This document shows, in pieces, positions 14,141 through 26,235 of a stretch of DNA of 64,000 bases. The DNA comes from Paramecium tetraurelia (taxonomy: Eukaryota; Ciliophora; Oligohymenophorea; Peniculida; Parameciidae), in contig NW_001799588.1 in the NCBI RefSeq assembly GCF_000165425.1, positions 128,920 through 192,919 on the forward strand. The letters are read 5' to 3'. The position numbers were made by a program, and so were the translations under genes. The notes beneath the pieces are model-generated. The model made no database searches. It had not been told where the DNA came from and worked only from the letters and a program-made list of their open reading frames with translations. Numbering within the stretch: position 1 is the first letter of the stretch; each line of letters starts with the position of its first letter.

Positions 14141-15541
14141 ATGCAATAATAGACATACATTGAGAGTAGTTACAGTAGTCATAGCAGTAGTAGCAGTGAA
14201 AACGAGAACAAAGATGTTCTTTTCTCGCCTGTATTTAATTCTTAGAATACATTAGTTTAGGGATGCAAACGAGATACAATTGTTATCTGAGTAATTTGAT
14301 ATAACCAAGTGGTCCAAACATGTTTTGCCGCAGCAATCTTAAGTGGAAAAGACTCCAAAGCCCAATAAAAAGCAAGTGGGCAAAAAATCTAAGAATAAAG
14401 TCAATACATCTTCATCCATTTCACCTTAGAAAAAGAAATCAAAAATCAAGAGAGTAAATAGACCAACCCTCTATGTAGCCCAAAATGAAGGACATCAAGC
14501 CTTTAAATTTAGAAAGTGAGAAGAATCTGTTTTTTACCATGAAAGCTGCATACAATCCACAATTTGAATATGTTGAAGTCAAGGTTTGATCTAAATTGTA
14601 TTCAAAGGAACTTGGTCCAGAACAACCTCATCGCAAATATGAAGAAATTGCATTAAAAATTATTGATCAATGTATTAAAGAATTTGGTTCCGATTTGAAA
14701 TATGCAGAACAAGAAGGAGGGAAACTACTGTCAATCGAAGAAACTGAACATTTCTTTAATGATTATATCCATAAGTTAGGTGTCCAAGAACTTATATCAT
14801 ATGAATTTCAAGATCACACTGTGGCTCCAACAAGTGTAGTTCACCATCCAACTGATGGCAAAAGTAAAGTTATTATAGGGTTGCCAATCAACTATCGTAT
14901 CAATCGGATTGAAGGAGTACTGAATCATGAGATCGGAACTCATTTTATTAGAAAAATAAATGATAGATAATAACAATGGTACAAGAAGAGGTATTAATTA
15001 AATTGATCAAGAGTTAAATATCACATGGAACCATACTTAAAACATGAAGAAGGGCTGGCTGTGCTTAATCAATTACTACCGTAGGCTCTTAAATAGAAAG
15101 GCAAACCTTACTTATTCATGGCTGCTTTGCATTATATTTCTGTATATTTATATATGTTAATGTCAGTCAATATTGGCTAGTTAAATGAGTTTTGCAAAGT
15201 TATTCCATGAACTAAGATACTTTATTTAAGATGATGAAGCCAGATTCAGAGAATGTTTGAGAGTCAAGAGAGGAATGAAGGATACATCATAACCAGGAGG
15301 AATGTATAAAGATCAAGTGTACTTGACTGGAGCAATCAAAATATTAAAATATAGAGGCAAACTAAACTTTATTCATTTGCACAGTGGAAAAATAACAATT
15401 AAAGATTGTATTCGTTTTGGAGAAATTGGATAAATATATACAAAAAACATTTATATCCCTCCATTTTTACAAGAACTGGAGCAGTATAAAAAAGGTTTGG
15501 ATAAGATAGCATAATAAAATTTCATTAATTTTGCATGTTGA
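14141..15541 (+). CDS. MATCAP-type tubulin tyrosine carboxypeptidase (DUF1704 metallopeptidase)
   Basis: Five introns (14231-14255, 14454-14478, 14584-14607, 14991-15011, 15142-15166) leave 426 residues. The first 110 are Ser/Lys-rich and basic. The catalytic domain carries the signature zinc motif NHEIGTHF (HExxxH, at about 14925-14948) followed by the downstream HEEGLAVLNQLLP, the spacing expected for the DUF1704/KIAA0895 family. Further family-like blocks are the helix containing HYISSILASQMSF, RECLRVKRGMKDTSQPGG, YKDQVYLTGA and the closing IPPFLQEL. Known: MATCAP proteins remove the C-terminal Tyr of alpha-tubulin. This fits ciliate microtubules, which are heavily detyrosinated. The third intron is 24 nt, begins GTT and carries an in-frame TGA, so unspliced mRNA would terminate early. 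Confidence 0.88.
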
Positions 15542-15766
15542 GACTATTTATAAAATATAAATTAATTTTTTGATAGATTAAATTAATTTACATATTTATA
15601 TCCTTAAATATCATTTAATTGTTCAGTAATTATTTAAGTTTTCTTAATATTTTAATCTCTATTTAATGTTTGAATCTTTTGAACTAGAAGATGTATCAAT
15701 CTGAATTTAAATTAGTTTATTGAATTTATTCTTTTTTAATTATAACATATATAATAATAATAATAA

Positions 15767-17124
15767 TCAATGACTTGTTAATTTAACTATAGTATAGATA
15801 AATGAACACAAACCTCCACATATTCCAAATGTTAGAATTCCATTATAAATGAATTTACTCTTTCTTTTTGTTTCATCTTTCTCAAAATATTTCTTGTGAA
15901 TCAATATTGGAAATAGAAAATTCAAAGAAGCTCCCCCAATGGCTCCAAGTATGTTCACAAAGTAAGCAAATTTAGGTATAGAATAGCCGATCAATCCTAG
16001 TAGTAAATTGATAAATGATCTGATTGCTAATCTACGGAAACTTGAATATTTGAGTTCAGGATTAATGTAATTTTTTAATTTTTCGATTCTCTCTATTTAT
16101 TAAAATGCTGGCAACACTTAAAGAGGGTATGAACAGATCAATCCAAAAGCATAGCAAATTTAGATTACATAAGATAGAGGGTTTTTATCAAGGCAAAATA
16201 AGATGATTTATTGAGTTTCCATTCTACTGCCCAAACCCCAAACTGATAACAATGTAAATGCTAGAAATAGTCCTAAATTGAAATATGAAACCACATTGAA
16301 AAGCTAATGGATAGAAATACTGCCTTACATTTTTAAATTAAGTAGGTTCTGACATTGTGACTCTGATTGCAAAAGCAAGGGGAAGCACTCCAAAACCATA
16401 AGCAGTCACTCCTATAATCATAGGAAATTACTCAAAGTGTGCCAAATTCATCACGTTCTCTTTGATTCCTTCTCCCTCAAGTATTTGATAGAAGTCATAG
16501 ACTAAACAGATAAATTCAAACTTTCTTACAAGCAATGTAGACTAAGCCAACGAGGATGAGAGTATTAGCAAATAAACTTAATTTAGCAAATCGAGCCATA
16601 TTGTCAATAAAAGAAAGAGGAAGCACAATACAGAATGCCATTATCAAATATATCCAATTACCCGCTCCAGATTGACTATCAACATTTGAAAATATGTGAG
16701 CAAAGAAGGAAATAAAAAATATTAAATAAGCCACAGCCTTCCCTAATTGATAGGCGATCAAAACGACTTTAGTAATTTGTTTCCCCTTCTCCCCATAAGT
16801 GACTTCTGCCACTTCTGTGAGACCTTGATTTTCCTTGTTTTCTGCATTTGCCACTTCGATCAAGTAATGAACGCACAACATTAGCATGTAGGCACTTATC
16901 AAAAAGATGAATACTGCCAAAAGCCACCCTCCAACATAAAAACTAAATGGCATTGCCAATATTCCTGATCCCACATATCCCTTAATAAGTGTCATAGCAC
17001 TGTCCTTGTATGTTCCCTTCACAGGTGCCTTACCTGTGTACGGTTTTTAATGCATATAAACTTGATCGAATTTTTTCTCTGCCTCCTGGTTTTAGTTATT
17101 AACGCTCTCATAAACTTGAGACAT
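15767..17124 (-). CDS. Amino acid transporter (AAAP/SLC36-like)
   Basis: Introns at 16502-16529 and 16304-16328 give 434 residues with about eleven membrane helices. The first helix carries the family signature GYVGSGILAMPFSFYVGG, followed by a helix with MLMLCVHYLIEVAN and a loop EVAEVTYGEKGKQITK. Later helices include IIGVTAYGFGVLPLAFAIR, FNLGLFLAFTLLSVWGL, and the ending NILGAIGGASLNFLFPILIH, all typical of the amino acid/auxin permease family. The N-terminal 45 residues are hydrophilic and probably cytosolic. Known role: H+-coupled export of amino acids from vacuoles or lysosomes, or plasma membrane uptake; the substrate cannot be read from sequence. The 225 bp upstream of its stop separating it from the MATCAP gene is AT-rich. 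Confidence 0.9.
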
Positions 17125-17248
17125 TTTTTAATAAATAGATTTAATATAACAATTCTTAATCATTTTTAAGAAGTTTAAGTCATTCCATCAATAACTTAAT
17201 GATGCCGAATGAGAATAATAATAATCTGTATTAATATCATAGTCATTA

Positions 17249-17513
17249 TCAATTCTTGCGTATATTCTTATTGATTGGATATTGGGGTTCGCCAGTTACC
17301 TCATCAAGGTCTGGAGCTGCTTCTTGCTAAACTCTTTGAAATTCATACTCTTGCTTCCAAAAAGAATTCATTATAACCCCTAAACACTGTATAGACATTG
17401 TAGGCGATAAGACACAGGATCCCATTAACCACATATACATGAGCCTTGTTCGCCATCTTGAAGCCCTTAGCCTCGGCCTTCGATAGCAGAGCATCCAATT
17501 TTTTCCAAATCAT
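17249..17513 (-). CDS. Small single-pass membrane protein (80 aa)
   Basis: One 22-nt intron (17327-17348) joins two exons. The protein starts MIWKKLDALLSKAEAKGFK, has one hydrophobic helix at about residues 28-46 (VYVVNGILCLIAYNVYTVF), then a soluble tail with EVTGEPQYPINK. The first ATG is at 17513; the in-frame codons just upstream do not add an ATG. The short N-terminal amphipathic helix plus central anchor resembles small mitochondrial or ER subunits, but no family is recognised. It lies 125 bp from the transporter start and on the same strand. Confidence 0.65.
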
Positions 17514-17724
17514 TATATAAAATAACACAATTATATTTAGAATATCAGAATTTTATTATGATCATAAAATGAAAGACACACACCCCCTCCCCAATTAAAA
17601 TTAGTACTCAATCATAATAGATTTCAATCTATATAATATATTCATTTCTTTTATAAGAATTTAAGTAATTAAGTTCCTTAAGTATTTTTAAGGCGTCCAT
17701 TAGATATTTATTTTTACAAAGCCA

Positions 17725-18690
17725 TCAAACTCTTACCAACCTGTTCGAAACTCTAACTCGAGACTGTTTGCTCTTACTTCTAGGAGTCAAACTACTGCTA
17801 AGATAAAACTATTAATCAACCTTGGACAATCCCTTATACTTGTTCATTTACACTTATTTTTCAGGACTGGTTGCTTAATGTTACAATTCGTTGGTTTTAT
17901 CCGAGCGTTAGAGTTTGTGCCTCACATTTTCCCTTTATCTTTCAGTTTCTGTAATTTTGGATTCGAGAAATTGCTGAGTCTCATCATTCATTCTCTGCAA
18001 CCCTAATTCTCTTTTGGCAGAAAGTTGTCTTCTTCCTTTTGATAGGGATCGATCAGCATCTGTATGACAGACCTTCATGAAAGTCTTGAAATTCGCCTCG
18101 TAAGTAGAATTATGAAAATTCTTTTGGACCTTATTTTGAACGAATTTGCCCAAGCGCTCAAAAGCAGATGGAGTTTTCCTATGAATAATTTCCACAGGGG
18201 AGTTCTCCTGCAGCTTCTTGTTTTGTTCCTGCCATAAATTATATTAGATACTTTAATAATCTACTCCAATGATCTTATTTTATCTTGTTACTATTACATT
18301 AGGAGATCCTTCTCCGCAGTAATTTCTTCTATCTTCTATATCAAACCTTCGATTTAGAGTTTCTGCTGTTGTTCCACTCTGATATGGGAACGTACTGAGG
18401 CTTCAAGATTTTGTATAATGGATTCATAATCATTATTGATGTGTTCTTCCAGTTACTCCTCAAACAACATCTTGATTCTAGTATGGTATTAAATAACATA
18501 GCAACCGATTCAAATACGCTACAATTTACAGAATGTATTCATATTATTATATTTCAGACTATCCACAAATCTCTTTGGTAGTCAATTTATTCATTTACTA
18601 ATAAGATTCCACGACATCCTTATATGTAAAACATTATACTTTGTCAATTATATCGAGCACATCTATTAATAGCTATTTTATACTTTGCAT
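17725..18690 (-). CDS. Unknown coiled-coil protein (304 aa)
   Basis: Introns at 18478-18505 (28 nt, GTT start) and 18229-18251 (23 nt) give an open frame from ATG 18690. The middle, residues about 70-150, is a regular coiled coil (QQQKLQIEGLIQKIEEIT and following). The C-terminal half contains FERLGKFVQNKVQKNF and a basic, Ser-rich tail SSSLTPRSKSKQSRVRV. No domain is recognised. The region 17514-17724 downstream is AT-rich and empty, as is 18691-18880. Confidence 0.65.
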
Positions 18691-18880
18691 AAATATATAT
18701 AAATTAATAAAAACAGCAAGATCCTTTTACTATAGAAGTGAATGAGAAAAGAGTGATTATTTATTCTTGGCTATGAAATCCGAATTGTCCTAAAATTATT
18801 AATTAGAAATTAATATGAGGAAATTATGCAATAAAAGATGGTCACTGATATTTATAATTGATAAATTAATATATATATAA

Positions 18881-20436
18881 ATGTTGAGTTTGTATCGAAA
18901 CCAGTTGGCAGGCCAATAAAAGAAGGTGCTTCTGATTGGAAGTGGTTTGATGGCAGAAGCTGTCATTGATTAATTATTGAAGAGAAATGACGTACTATAT
19001 GGATACATTTTTAGAATTTTGTCGTTGTTGCTTCAGCTCATGTGGAAGATGCTAAAAAAGTGACTCAGAACAAGGAGAGATGTTCAGCCCATCATTTAGA
19101 CGTGACAGAAACAGATGAACTCAGAAGATTTGTTAAGAATTCCGACATTGTGATAGCCTATATTCCACCATAATTTATTGTTCCTATAGCCAAGGTATGT
19201 GCAGAGATAGGCAGATCCATGATTACATCACAATACACATTCCCAGAGATCAGAGCCTTGGAAGAGGAATGTAAGAAAAAGGGAATAATCATGTTGAATG
19301 AAATCGGTTTGGATCCAGGAATCGATCATTTGGCAACAGTGAAAGTGAGAGATGAAGTGTATGCAAAAGGAGGAAAGTAAGATAGAGAATATAATAAATT
19401 TAAGAATCATCGAATATGAGTCTTGGTGTGGAGGTGTCCCAAGTCCAGAGTTCTGTGATAACCCTTTTGGCTATAAATTTTCATGGAGTCCCTTTGCAGC
19501 CATAAGGAATATCAACAACGATGCCAAGTACTTAGAAAAAGGAGTTTAAAAGTATATTCCAGCATTCTGAGTTACTTTACTCAACAGAAATCATCCATGT
19601 GAATCCATCACTACAGATGGAAGGATATCCAAACAGAGATAGTTTACCATATTAAGAATTGTACGGTTTGAAGGATTGTTAGAAACTAGTGAGAGGCACT
19701 TTAAGATATCAAGGACATTGTGTGTTGATGGCAGCAATGAAGGCTTTGGGATTCGCATCAGAGGAGGTCATCAAAGTTGATAGAGAGATAAGTTGGTTCG
19801 AATATTTACTGAGCAATATAAGGTTTGAGTCTTGTTCAACTATGTTTTTGGCCAATCATCACATTACTCAATTGGCTAATACTATCGATTAGAAGGTGTT
19901 TACGTTAGCTTAATTGGAAACATTGTTGACCAAAGTGTTCAATCGTGTGTTCTCTTAATACTATTACAAAGATAAAAGTGAAGAATAATTATACAAGGAT
20001 GCAGAATAAATAACTTATACTTTGAAGTGGATGGGAGTGTTCGATCCTAAAAACTTGATATTGAACAATGTAACTCATGTCCACAACTTTGCTGCTCATC
20101 TATAAACTCTTATGAATTATAAATAGGGTGAAACCGATTTGGTAGCCATGCAACACATCTTCAAAATTGTTTATCCCAATGATCCAAGAGTGTATGTCAA
20201 AAAGTCCACTATGGTGAAGATTGGACATCGAAATGGAAAGTATTCTATCATTTATATCCTTTAGATCTGCCATGGCCATTACAGTGGGTGTCCCAACTGC
20301 TGTAGCTACTTAGTTGATTCTGGATGGATAGATCAAGGTCACTGGAGTTCATATGCCAAACATCTCAGAGATCAACACTCCGTTGTATGAGGAACTCAAG
20401 AAGGAGGGCATCTATTGTGAGGAGGAAGATTATTGA
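18881..20436 (+). CDS. Saccharopine dehydrogenase (NADP+, L-glutamate-forming), with a frame break
   Basis: Introns at 18992-19014, 19377-19404 and 20240-20264 are clear. The N-terminal Rossmann fold reads KKVLLIGSGLMAEAV; the central catalytic domain carries NEIGLDPGIDHLAT, EYESWCGGVPSPEF, GYPNRDSLPYQELYGL and VRGTLRYQGH; the C-terminus has TVGVPTAVATQLILDG. These are diagnostic of the LYS9/AASS C-terminal activity in the alpha-aminoadipate/lysine pathway. Odd: between 19541 and 19571 the frame shifts by one base. A 19-nt intron (19544-19562) would repair it arithmetically, giving 486 residues, but it would remove a segment (VQKYIP) that aligns with the family, so a one-base shift giving about 492 residues fits homology better. 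Catalysis-related blocks are intact on both sides. Confidence 0.9.
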
Positions 20437-20563
20437 GATTGCAGTTATCTGAATATGTATAGATTATTCCAATTTAATATTTTATCATGTTGTCCCTTTA
20501 AAAGAAATAAAAAGTAATTAACATATGCAAATATATATATATTTATATGTTATACTAAACAAA

Positions 20564-20864
<301 letters not shown>

Positions 20865-20952
20865 TGAACTTGATTTAATTTTTAAATTTATTAATAACTA
20901 TCTTCATTTTATATGATGCAAATTTATATAGTACTTTTAATTTGTGAATTTA

Positions 20953-21650
20953 TCAGTCAAATTTTACAGGTTATCTACATTTCGGACATTCCAATCGAGC
21001 CTTCAACCAGTCCGATATACAACCCTTATGATAAACATGATAGGGATGACAATCCAATCTTACGAACTCTTCCCCTTCAATAAATTCAGACAGACAAATC
21101 ACGCATTCGTTATCATCACTTATCTTGTCCAATCCCACCGTCTCCACCTTTAGCTTATTTAGGTTTTCTTGGCTTGCCCCAACTCTATTAATTTTTTAAA
21201 GACTTTGTATATTGATACAATAAGCAAAAGGTAACACCACTACATAAATCACAAATATTAATATGGGAATCCCTAAAGTGATATACCTCAGTATCAAATA
21301 AGTGAAGGCCACTCCCCAAGTGAAATCAAATTCAGAATCCCCAATTTTGCAAGCTCCATACAAGTTCTTGTACAATTCCACCTACGTGAACAGGAAGACC
21401 ACCACGTCCAATCTACAAAGTCTTAGCAATATTCATACAATATGGTCAAATATTTAATGAACTTGTAGCAATTGTGATAATCAGATATAGCATCAGATAA
21501 GTATTTAGTATTAGCGAACGAGTATTCAGGATAGGGTAATCGATTCTCAGTTTCACTTGAGTCTATCTCTCCCAAATCATCCCATATTATCAATAATAAA
21601 TATAACATTTGAAATGCTTACTATATTGAATTTTTAAAGTACCATAGCAT
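20953..21650 (-). CDS. Membrane-anchored RING-H2 ubiquitin ligase
   Basis: One 26-nt intron (21413-21438) gives 223 residues. The first 70 residues include a hydrophobic start and an acidic stretch. Two or three membrane helices follow (KYLTILLDVVVFLF; AFTYLILRYITLGIPILIF; VIYVVVLPFAYC). The C-terminal 50 residues are a RING-H2 finger: CVICLSEF, then CHPYHVYHKGCISDWL and CPKCRQPV, with the Cys3-His2-Cys3 order and the Trp that contacts E2. The protein ends KFD right after the finger. Known: such enzymes ubiquitinate membrane or secretory-pathway substrates. The start codon faces the ATG at 21668, only 17 bp away. Confidence 0.85.
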
Positions 21651-21667
21651 TAACTATTATAGCTAAA

Positions 21668-22042
21668 ATGAAAAATTCTCTTAAAGATGTATCCACGCAG
21701 GGTTCCGGCAAAAAACCAAAGGCCAAAAATAACAGCAAAAGCTCTATAAAGGAAAATATCAATTTGAAAACAGCCTCATTACGCAGGTTCTTCAATACAA
21801 TTATTTAATTAGATCTAAATGCTTACATATTTGCAGTACTCTAAGCCATCTAGTTTTCTTATTAATGTTAAATTAAATCAACATACCTAATTGTATTATA
21901 TTAATAATCTGTTAATCAGTTAGTTATTCCTCAGGAGAAATCTACTGCATAAGTTTTGATCCTACTTTTATATTAATTATAATATTTTATTCAATTCAAT
22001 TAGAACTTATTTTTAGTGAATGTTAGATACAAACGTTTATGA
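21668..22042 (+). CDS. Possible small protein with basic N-terminus
   Basis: An uninterrupted 125-codon frame begins MKNSLKDVSTQGSGKKPKAK and continues with a Ser/Lys/Asn stretch, then RRFFNTIIQLDLNAYIFAVL. The first 60 codons have a base composition like real genes here. The rest becomes Leu/Gln/Ile-rich and may be partly intron or decayed. The start is divergent from the RING gene with only 17 bp between the two ATGs, which would be an extremely small shared promoter. No family is recognised; it may be the 5' end of the degenerate gene that follows. Confidence 0.4.
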
Positions 22043-22062
22043 ATCAGGTAGACACTTAAATT

Positions 22063-22697
22063 CAAATTGATTTAACTATGTTTATTTGTGACTGTTTCAT
22101 TTTTTCAAGTCTAGTAAAAAATAAAAAAGAAAATACATTTTATTAGCACCTAATAACTTTAAAATAAGAAAACAATATAGGATTTATGGACAATCAATAA
22201 TTATGTGTATATTTTGGATAAATCTCATAATTTATTATTAGGTCAAGATTATTAAAATTTTGGTGGAGAATAAATCTATATACCAAAATTCTAGATGTTT
22301 GAATATTCTTATTGCGTTATTAATTAAAACTATACTATCAGTTTACTTTCAATATATTATTAACTATTTCAATATGATTATTGTAAGAAGAACAACAGGA
22401 GGTATCTTTACTTTAAAATCATTCATCATATATTAAAACTATATAAAAAGATCTTTCTAGAGGTTCAAGACCATTTGATAAAATAGATAAGGGTTTTTTT
22501 CGTTTCAAGAAAATGCAAGGATGAAAACCTATGAGATTAACAATAAGAGAATATAGAAAGTATTTAGAGCTATTAATGATTATTTTGATATTTTCAAACC
22601 CTATAAAAGTTAGATGGAATTTAAAACTGAAGAAGGTGGATCCTTAACCTTATACGAAGTTAATATTGTAAATCGACCATATACATTTTATATTTGA
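22063..22697 (+). pseudogene. Probable decayed gene, family unknown
   Basis: Two frames of protein-like sequence lie end to end. The first (about 22063-22530) includes LDKSHNLLLGQDYQNFGGEQ and RRYLYFKIIHHILKLYKK. The second (about 22500-22697) includes ARMKTYEINNKRIQKVFRAI and EEGGSLTLYEVNIVNRPY, ending at TGA 22695. The switch occurs near a run of seven T at about 22494-22500, and no GT...AG intron of usual length joins the two. There is no good ATG at the start. The simplest reading is a gene in decay, or a gene with an indel in a homopolymer. The 194 bp after it are AT-rich. Confidence 0.4.
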
Positions 22698-22891
22698 AAG
22701 TACCAAATTATTAAAGCATTTTCCAACTTAATTTGATGTTAAATAGACGCTTTTTTTGATTGATTAGCTGTTAAAACCATCTCTATAATCCATTATCTAT
22801 TACAATAAATAACTCATAATAACTATTCTTGTGAAGTTGTTCGATATAATTTTAAACATCAATATTATTTATTTAACGAATTTAATATAAC

Positions 22892-23833
22892 ATGTCATCC
22901 ATACCTTCTATGAATTTGTTCAGTGGACCACAAATCTAAAAGACTAGATCTATTTATCGTCCTTTTGGAACTCATGAATCTAATTACTATTCATAGCCTC
23001 CCAAATAATTCTATCCGGAAAAATATTCCTCAATTCCATCTTATCATGAATATTTGGCAAATCAAGGAAGACCAGATTATAATTAATCCTATCCTGAATA
23101 CATAGATAAAGAACATTATGTTCCTATTAAACATGAAAGTCCTTTTTAAACACTTTACAAGTATGATAAAACTAATCCTACTCCTAAAGATGCCTTTATT
23201 ACTCCGTATCGACCTAAAGTACCAACAGATGAAGAAATTTAAGAGCATATTCCTATTATTGATTTAGTGATTGAATAACAGAGGTTTTACTCTCATTTTT
23301 CAGATCATGGTCTCCCTAAAGGGTATGCCGAAAAAGATTATCAAAGAGAATTAGAAGACAGATATAACAGAGATCTAACACAACAAATTAATAATGGCTT
23401 TAAACTACAAGAAACAAGAACTAAGAAGGAAATTGATGATTTTTATAGAAATATTAAAGTTGCGGTAGATGAAAGAGGAAGAGTTCAAATTAATAATATT
23501 AGACAACCATAACAAGTCTAAAAGGGAGTTTCCACTATTTATAAGACAACTGAAGACACTGCTAAAGTTGCCAGCAATTTACAACCATTTGATAATAATT
23601 CCTATCAATAACCTAACAAATAATAAGAATAACAATAATATATTAACCACTTTTAAGGATCTTTTCATCCTTATTAGTAACCTACTTAATAGCAATAACA
23701 ATAATAGTAGCCAATTCATACAGAAGAAAAGGCTCCATCTGAAAAAAACTCAATTGTAATACCAATACCTGGTGATTCAAATTTATAATAATCATAACTT
23801 GAATAATCGAAGGTAATTACTAGCAATGATTGA
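22892..23833 (+). CDS. Unknown Tyr/Pro-rich protein with Gln-rich tail (313 aa)
   Basis: An intronless frame from ATG 22892 to TGA 23831. Residues 1-110 are rich in Tyr, Pro, Ser and His with short repeats of the type YxxYP; residues about 110-200 are charged and helical (DYQRELEDRYNRDLTQQ, KKEIDDFYRNIKVAVDERG); residues about 240-290 are Gln-rich, written mostly with TAA and TAG. The pattern resembles structural proteins of the ciliate cytoskeleton, but no domain is recognised. It converges with the next gene with only 19 bp between the two stop codons. Confidence 0.65.
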
Positions 23834-23852
23834 TATATAAATAATTTGATTT

Positions 23853-26206
23853 TCAACAAGTTTTTGGATATAAATTATTGTTGTCAATTTCTTAAACTAT
23901 TTTAAAATTGCCATGATTATCTATGCATAATATCTTTAAGATTTTTGATCTCTAATAATTTACATATCTTGTATTAGAGACTCCATTAAAATATATATTA
24001 ATAGACAAAGACAAAGAATTCTAATTATCTACTTCATAATCTTGCAAGAATATTATAGCATTATTGATATATTCTTAGAATTAAAGTAAAGAATCTAAAA
24101 TTATTAAATAATTATTACAATTCTTGTTTTATTTGCTTTTTATGTGTCCACAACCAGTGAAATAGCCTCCAACTTGGCAGCTAACATTTTTTCCTATTTT
24201 TTGGTTTGCAATTAAGTACACTGGTGTTTCTTATTCATTTTACCACTTGACTATTATCGTAAATTTGTTGTTATTCAATTTATAAGGATTAATGGTCAAT
24301 TTTTCTTCTGAAATTAAGAAATTTCCACAATAATCAAAATATTTTTCATTTTAAAACACTATAGTTATGTATGATCCTTTTTTAATATTGTATATTATGT
24401 TCTCATCATCGATTGATTATTCAAAATAAGGTTGATCTTTTATGTGAGCACATTATATAAATTCTTTATACACTCTAAAAGTTCCTTTTTGAATTATTCT
24501 ATTGCTTAATATGTCCATAAATTTCAATTCTACATTTAATAATTTAAATTATTATTATAAATTACTTTAAAGTAATCTAATTTTTTATTATTTAACTTAT
24601 TCCACTTAGACATCCATTTAAATTTAAGAATTATCAGAACATACCTAAATATTATTAAGCCCTTAAATAACTGAATTCTTATCCCCTTTGATAACAAGTT
24701 ATTGATGAATATCCTTTTTGTTGAAATATTGATTGGTAAACTCCTGATTAAATGTTTTCACTGAGTTTGGTTCTAATTATTTGAATAAACTATTTTCGCT
24801 TGTTAATGCAACAATAAATTCATATTATTCACAACTTGTATCACAATTAATAGCTTGAAATTCATTAATCGTTTATAATTAATTGATTGTTTAACAATCT
24901 TATAAATTAAAGCTATTTGCAATTTGGTTAAAATTCACTTAATTAAATTCAGGTAGCATATCCGATTCAATAGAATGGTCCATAGATGGCTAAGTCTGAA
25001 TCTTTGGCAAAGGGATTGATTCTAAGCAAACAATCCCAACTATTGTTGTTAAGAAAAATAAGCTTATAACTATCTTCTACGTGAGTGGATTAAGCAACTT
25101 ACTGATTTGATATTTGACCGAAACTGTGTACATTGCATAAGTATTCATAAAAAGCAGAGATGCTTCAAAAAGAAATACTAAACCTAATAGTAAATTTAGA
25201 TTCTTGATATAGTTTATTGCTTTATCTTCACAAATTGATGATAAACACTTCAGTTCATTGTTATACTCCCAGGCCTCCACCTAATACACCAACGGACATT
25301 GTTCATTGTTGATATATTTGGAACAACCCATATCTTCAATAACGTCATTGTGTAAGGCTCTCAAAGCCAATTAATCATTAGTTGGAACCCAAAATTATCC
25401 ATTTCTAATTACTAGGCAACCGAAAACTGTATGCAAAATCGATAAAAGCAAGAAAACAGTTCCCAAAATATTATATGCCTTTTTATTGCCCATATAGTTG
25501 AATAACATTGAAATAGCCAAAAATAAAAGAGTAGGAATTTGTAGCAATGTGTTCCATTCAATCCAATAGTCAGCTGTTTATATTTAAGATGGTAACTCTT
25601 GAACCTAATATATTTTAACCCAACTCAAAAATATTACAAGGGAAAGAGTAAGACTTAAATTATATTAATGTTAAATACCTTTGGAAATAAATTGACAATC
25701 TCAATACATTTGGTGATTTACAAAAGTAACTATTGGTTATTAAAATTACAATTTATATTAAAATTTAAATTGAAAATCCGATGATTATTAAAAAGATGAA
25801 TAAGTCCTTCATTGCTTGTTCTTAGATTGTTATTAATAGGAATCCCATAAATTCATAAATAAATACAGTTGTTAAAGTAACACTGAAGACCAATTAAAAT
25901 CTGGTTAAGAAATTGTTTGTAGTCTCGGTGTGTTGTTATTATGCTTAAATTGTTTTTCGATTTTAATCATAGGACCAAAACATTCTCTAATTTACTTAGA
26001 ATGGCTTACAATAAAAGTGAATAAACTATTCCGATTCCATCCACTATCATATAATTAATAAACCCCAGATGCAAGTACATCAATCCTCCTGAAACTATTA
26101 ACTGTAATAGACTAAAAAAGAATATTATTTTGATTCTTCTGAATATGATATCAACATCATCGGAATCCAAATCCTCTATTTCCTAATTTGGCTGTTAATT
26201 TATCAT
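23853..26206 (-). CDS. Unknown polytopic membrane protein with large C-terminal domain (767 aa)
   Basis: Introns at 25985-26009 and 25654-25678 give an open frame from ATG 26206. The first half has about eight hydrophobic helices, for example IIFFFSLLQLIVSGGLMYLH, LVFSVTLTTVFIYEFMGFLL, FLIIIGFSIQILIQIVILI, LNLLLGLVFLFEASLLFM and ISLFFLTTIVGIVCL. One loop before the sixth helix has three Cys (CSKYINNEQCP, CLSSICE) and may face the lumen. The second half, from about residue 430, is soluble, Asn/Gln-rich and contains scattered Cys. I cannot name the family; it could be a ciliate receptor or channel-like protein. The first intron could end two bases earlier, but only the 25-nt version keeps the frame. 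Confidence 0.65.
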
Positions 26207-26235
26207 ATTAATATTAATTAATATATATAATGTTT

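Noticed and set aside
23030-23248. Minus-strand frame of 72 codons
   Set aside because: Antisense of an intact 313-residue gene; composition is dominated by Phe and Ile as expected for a shadow.
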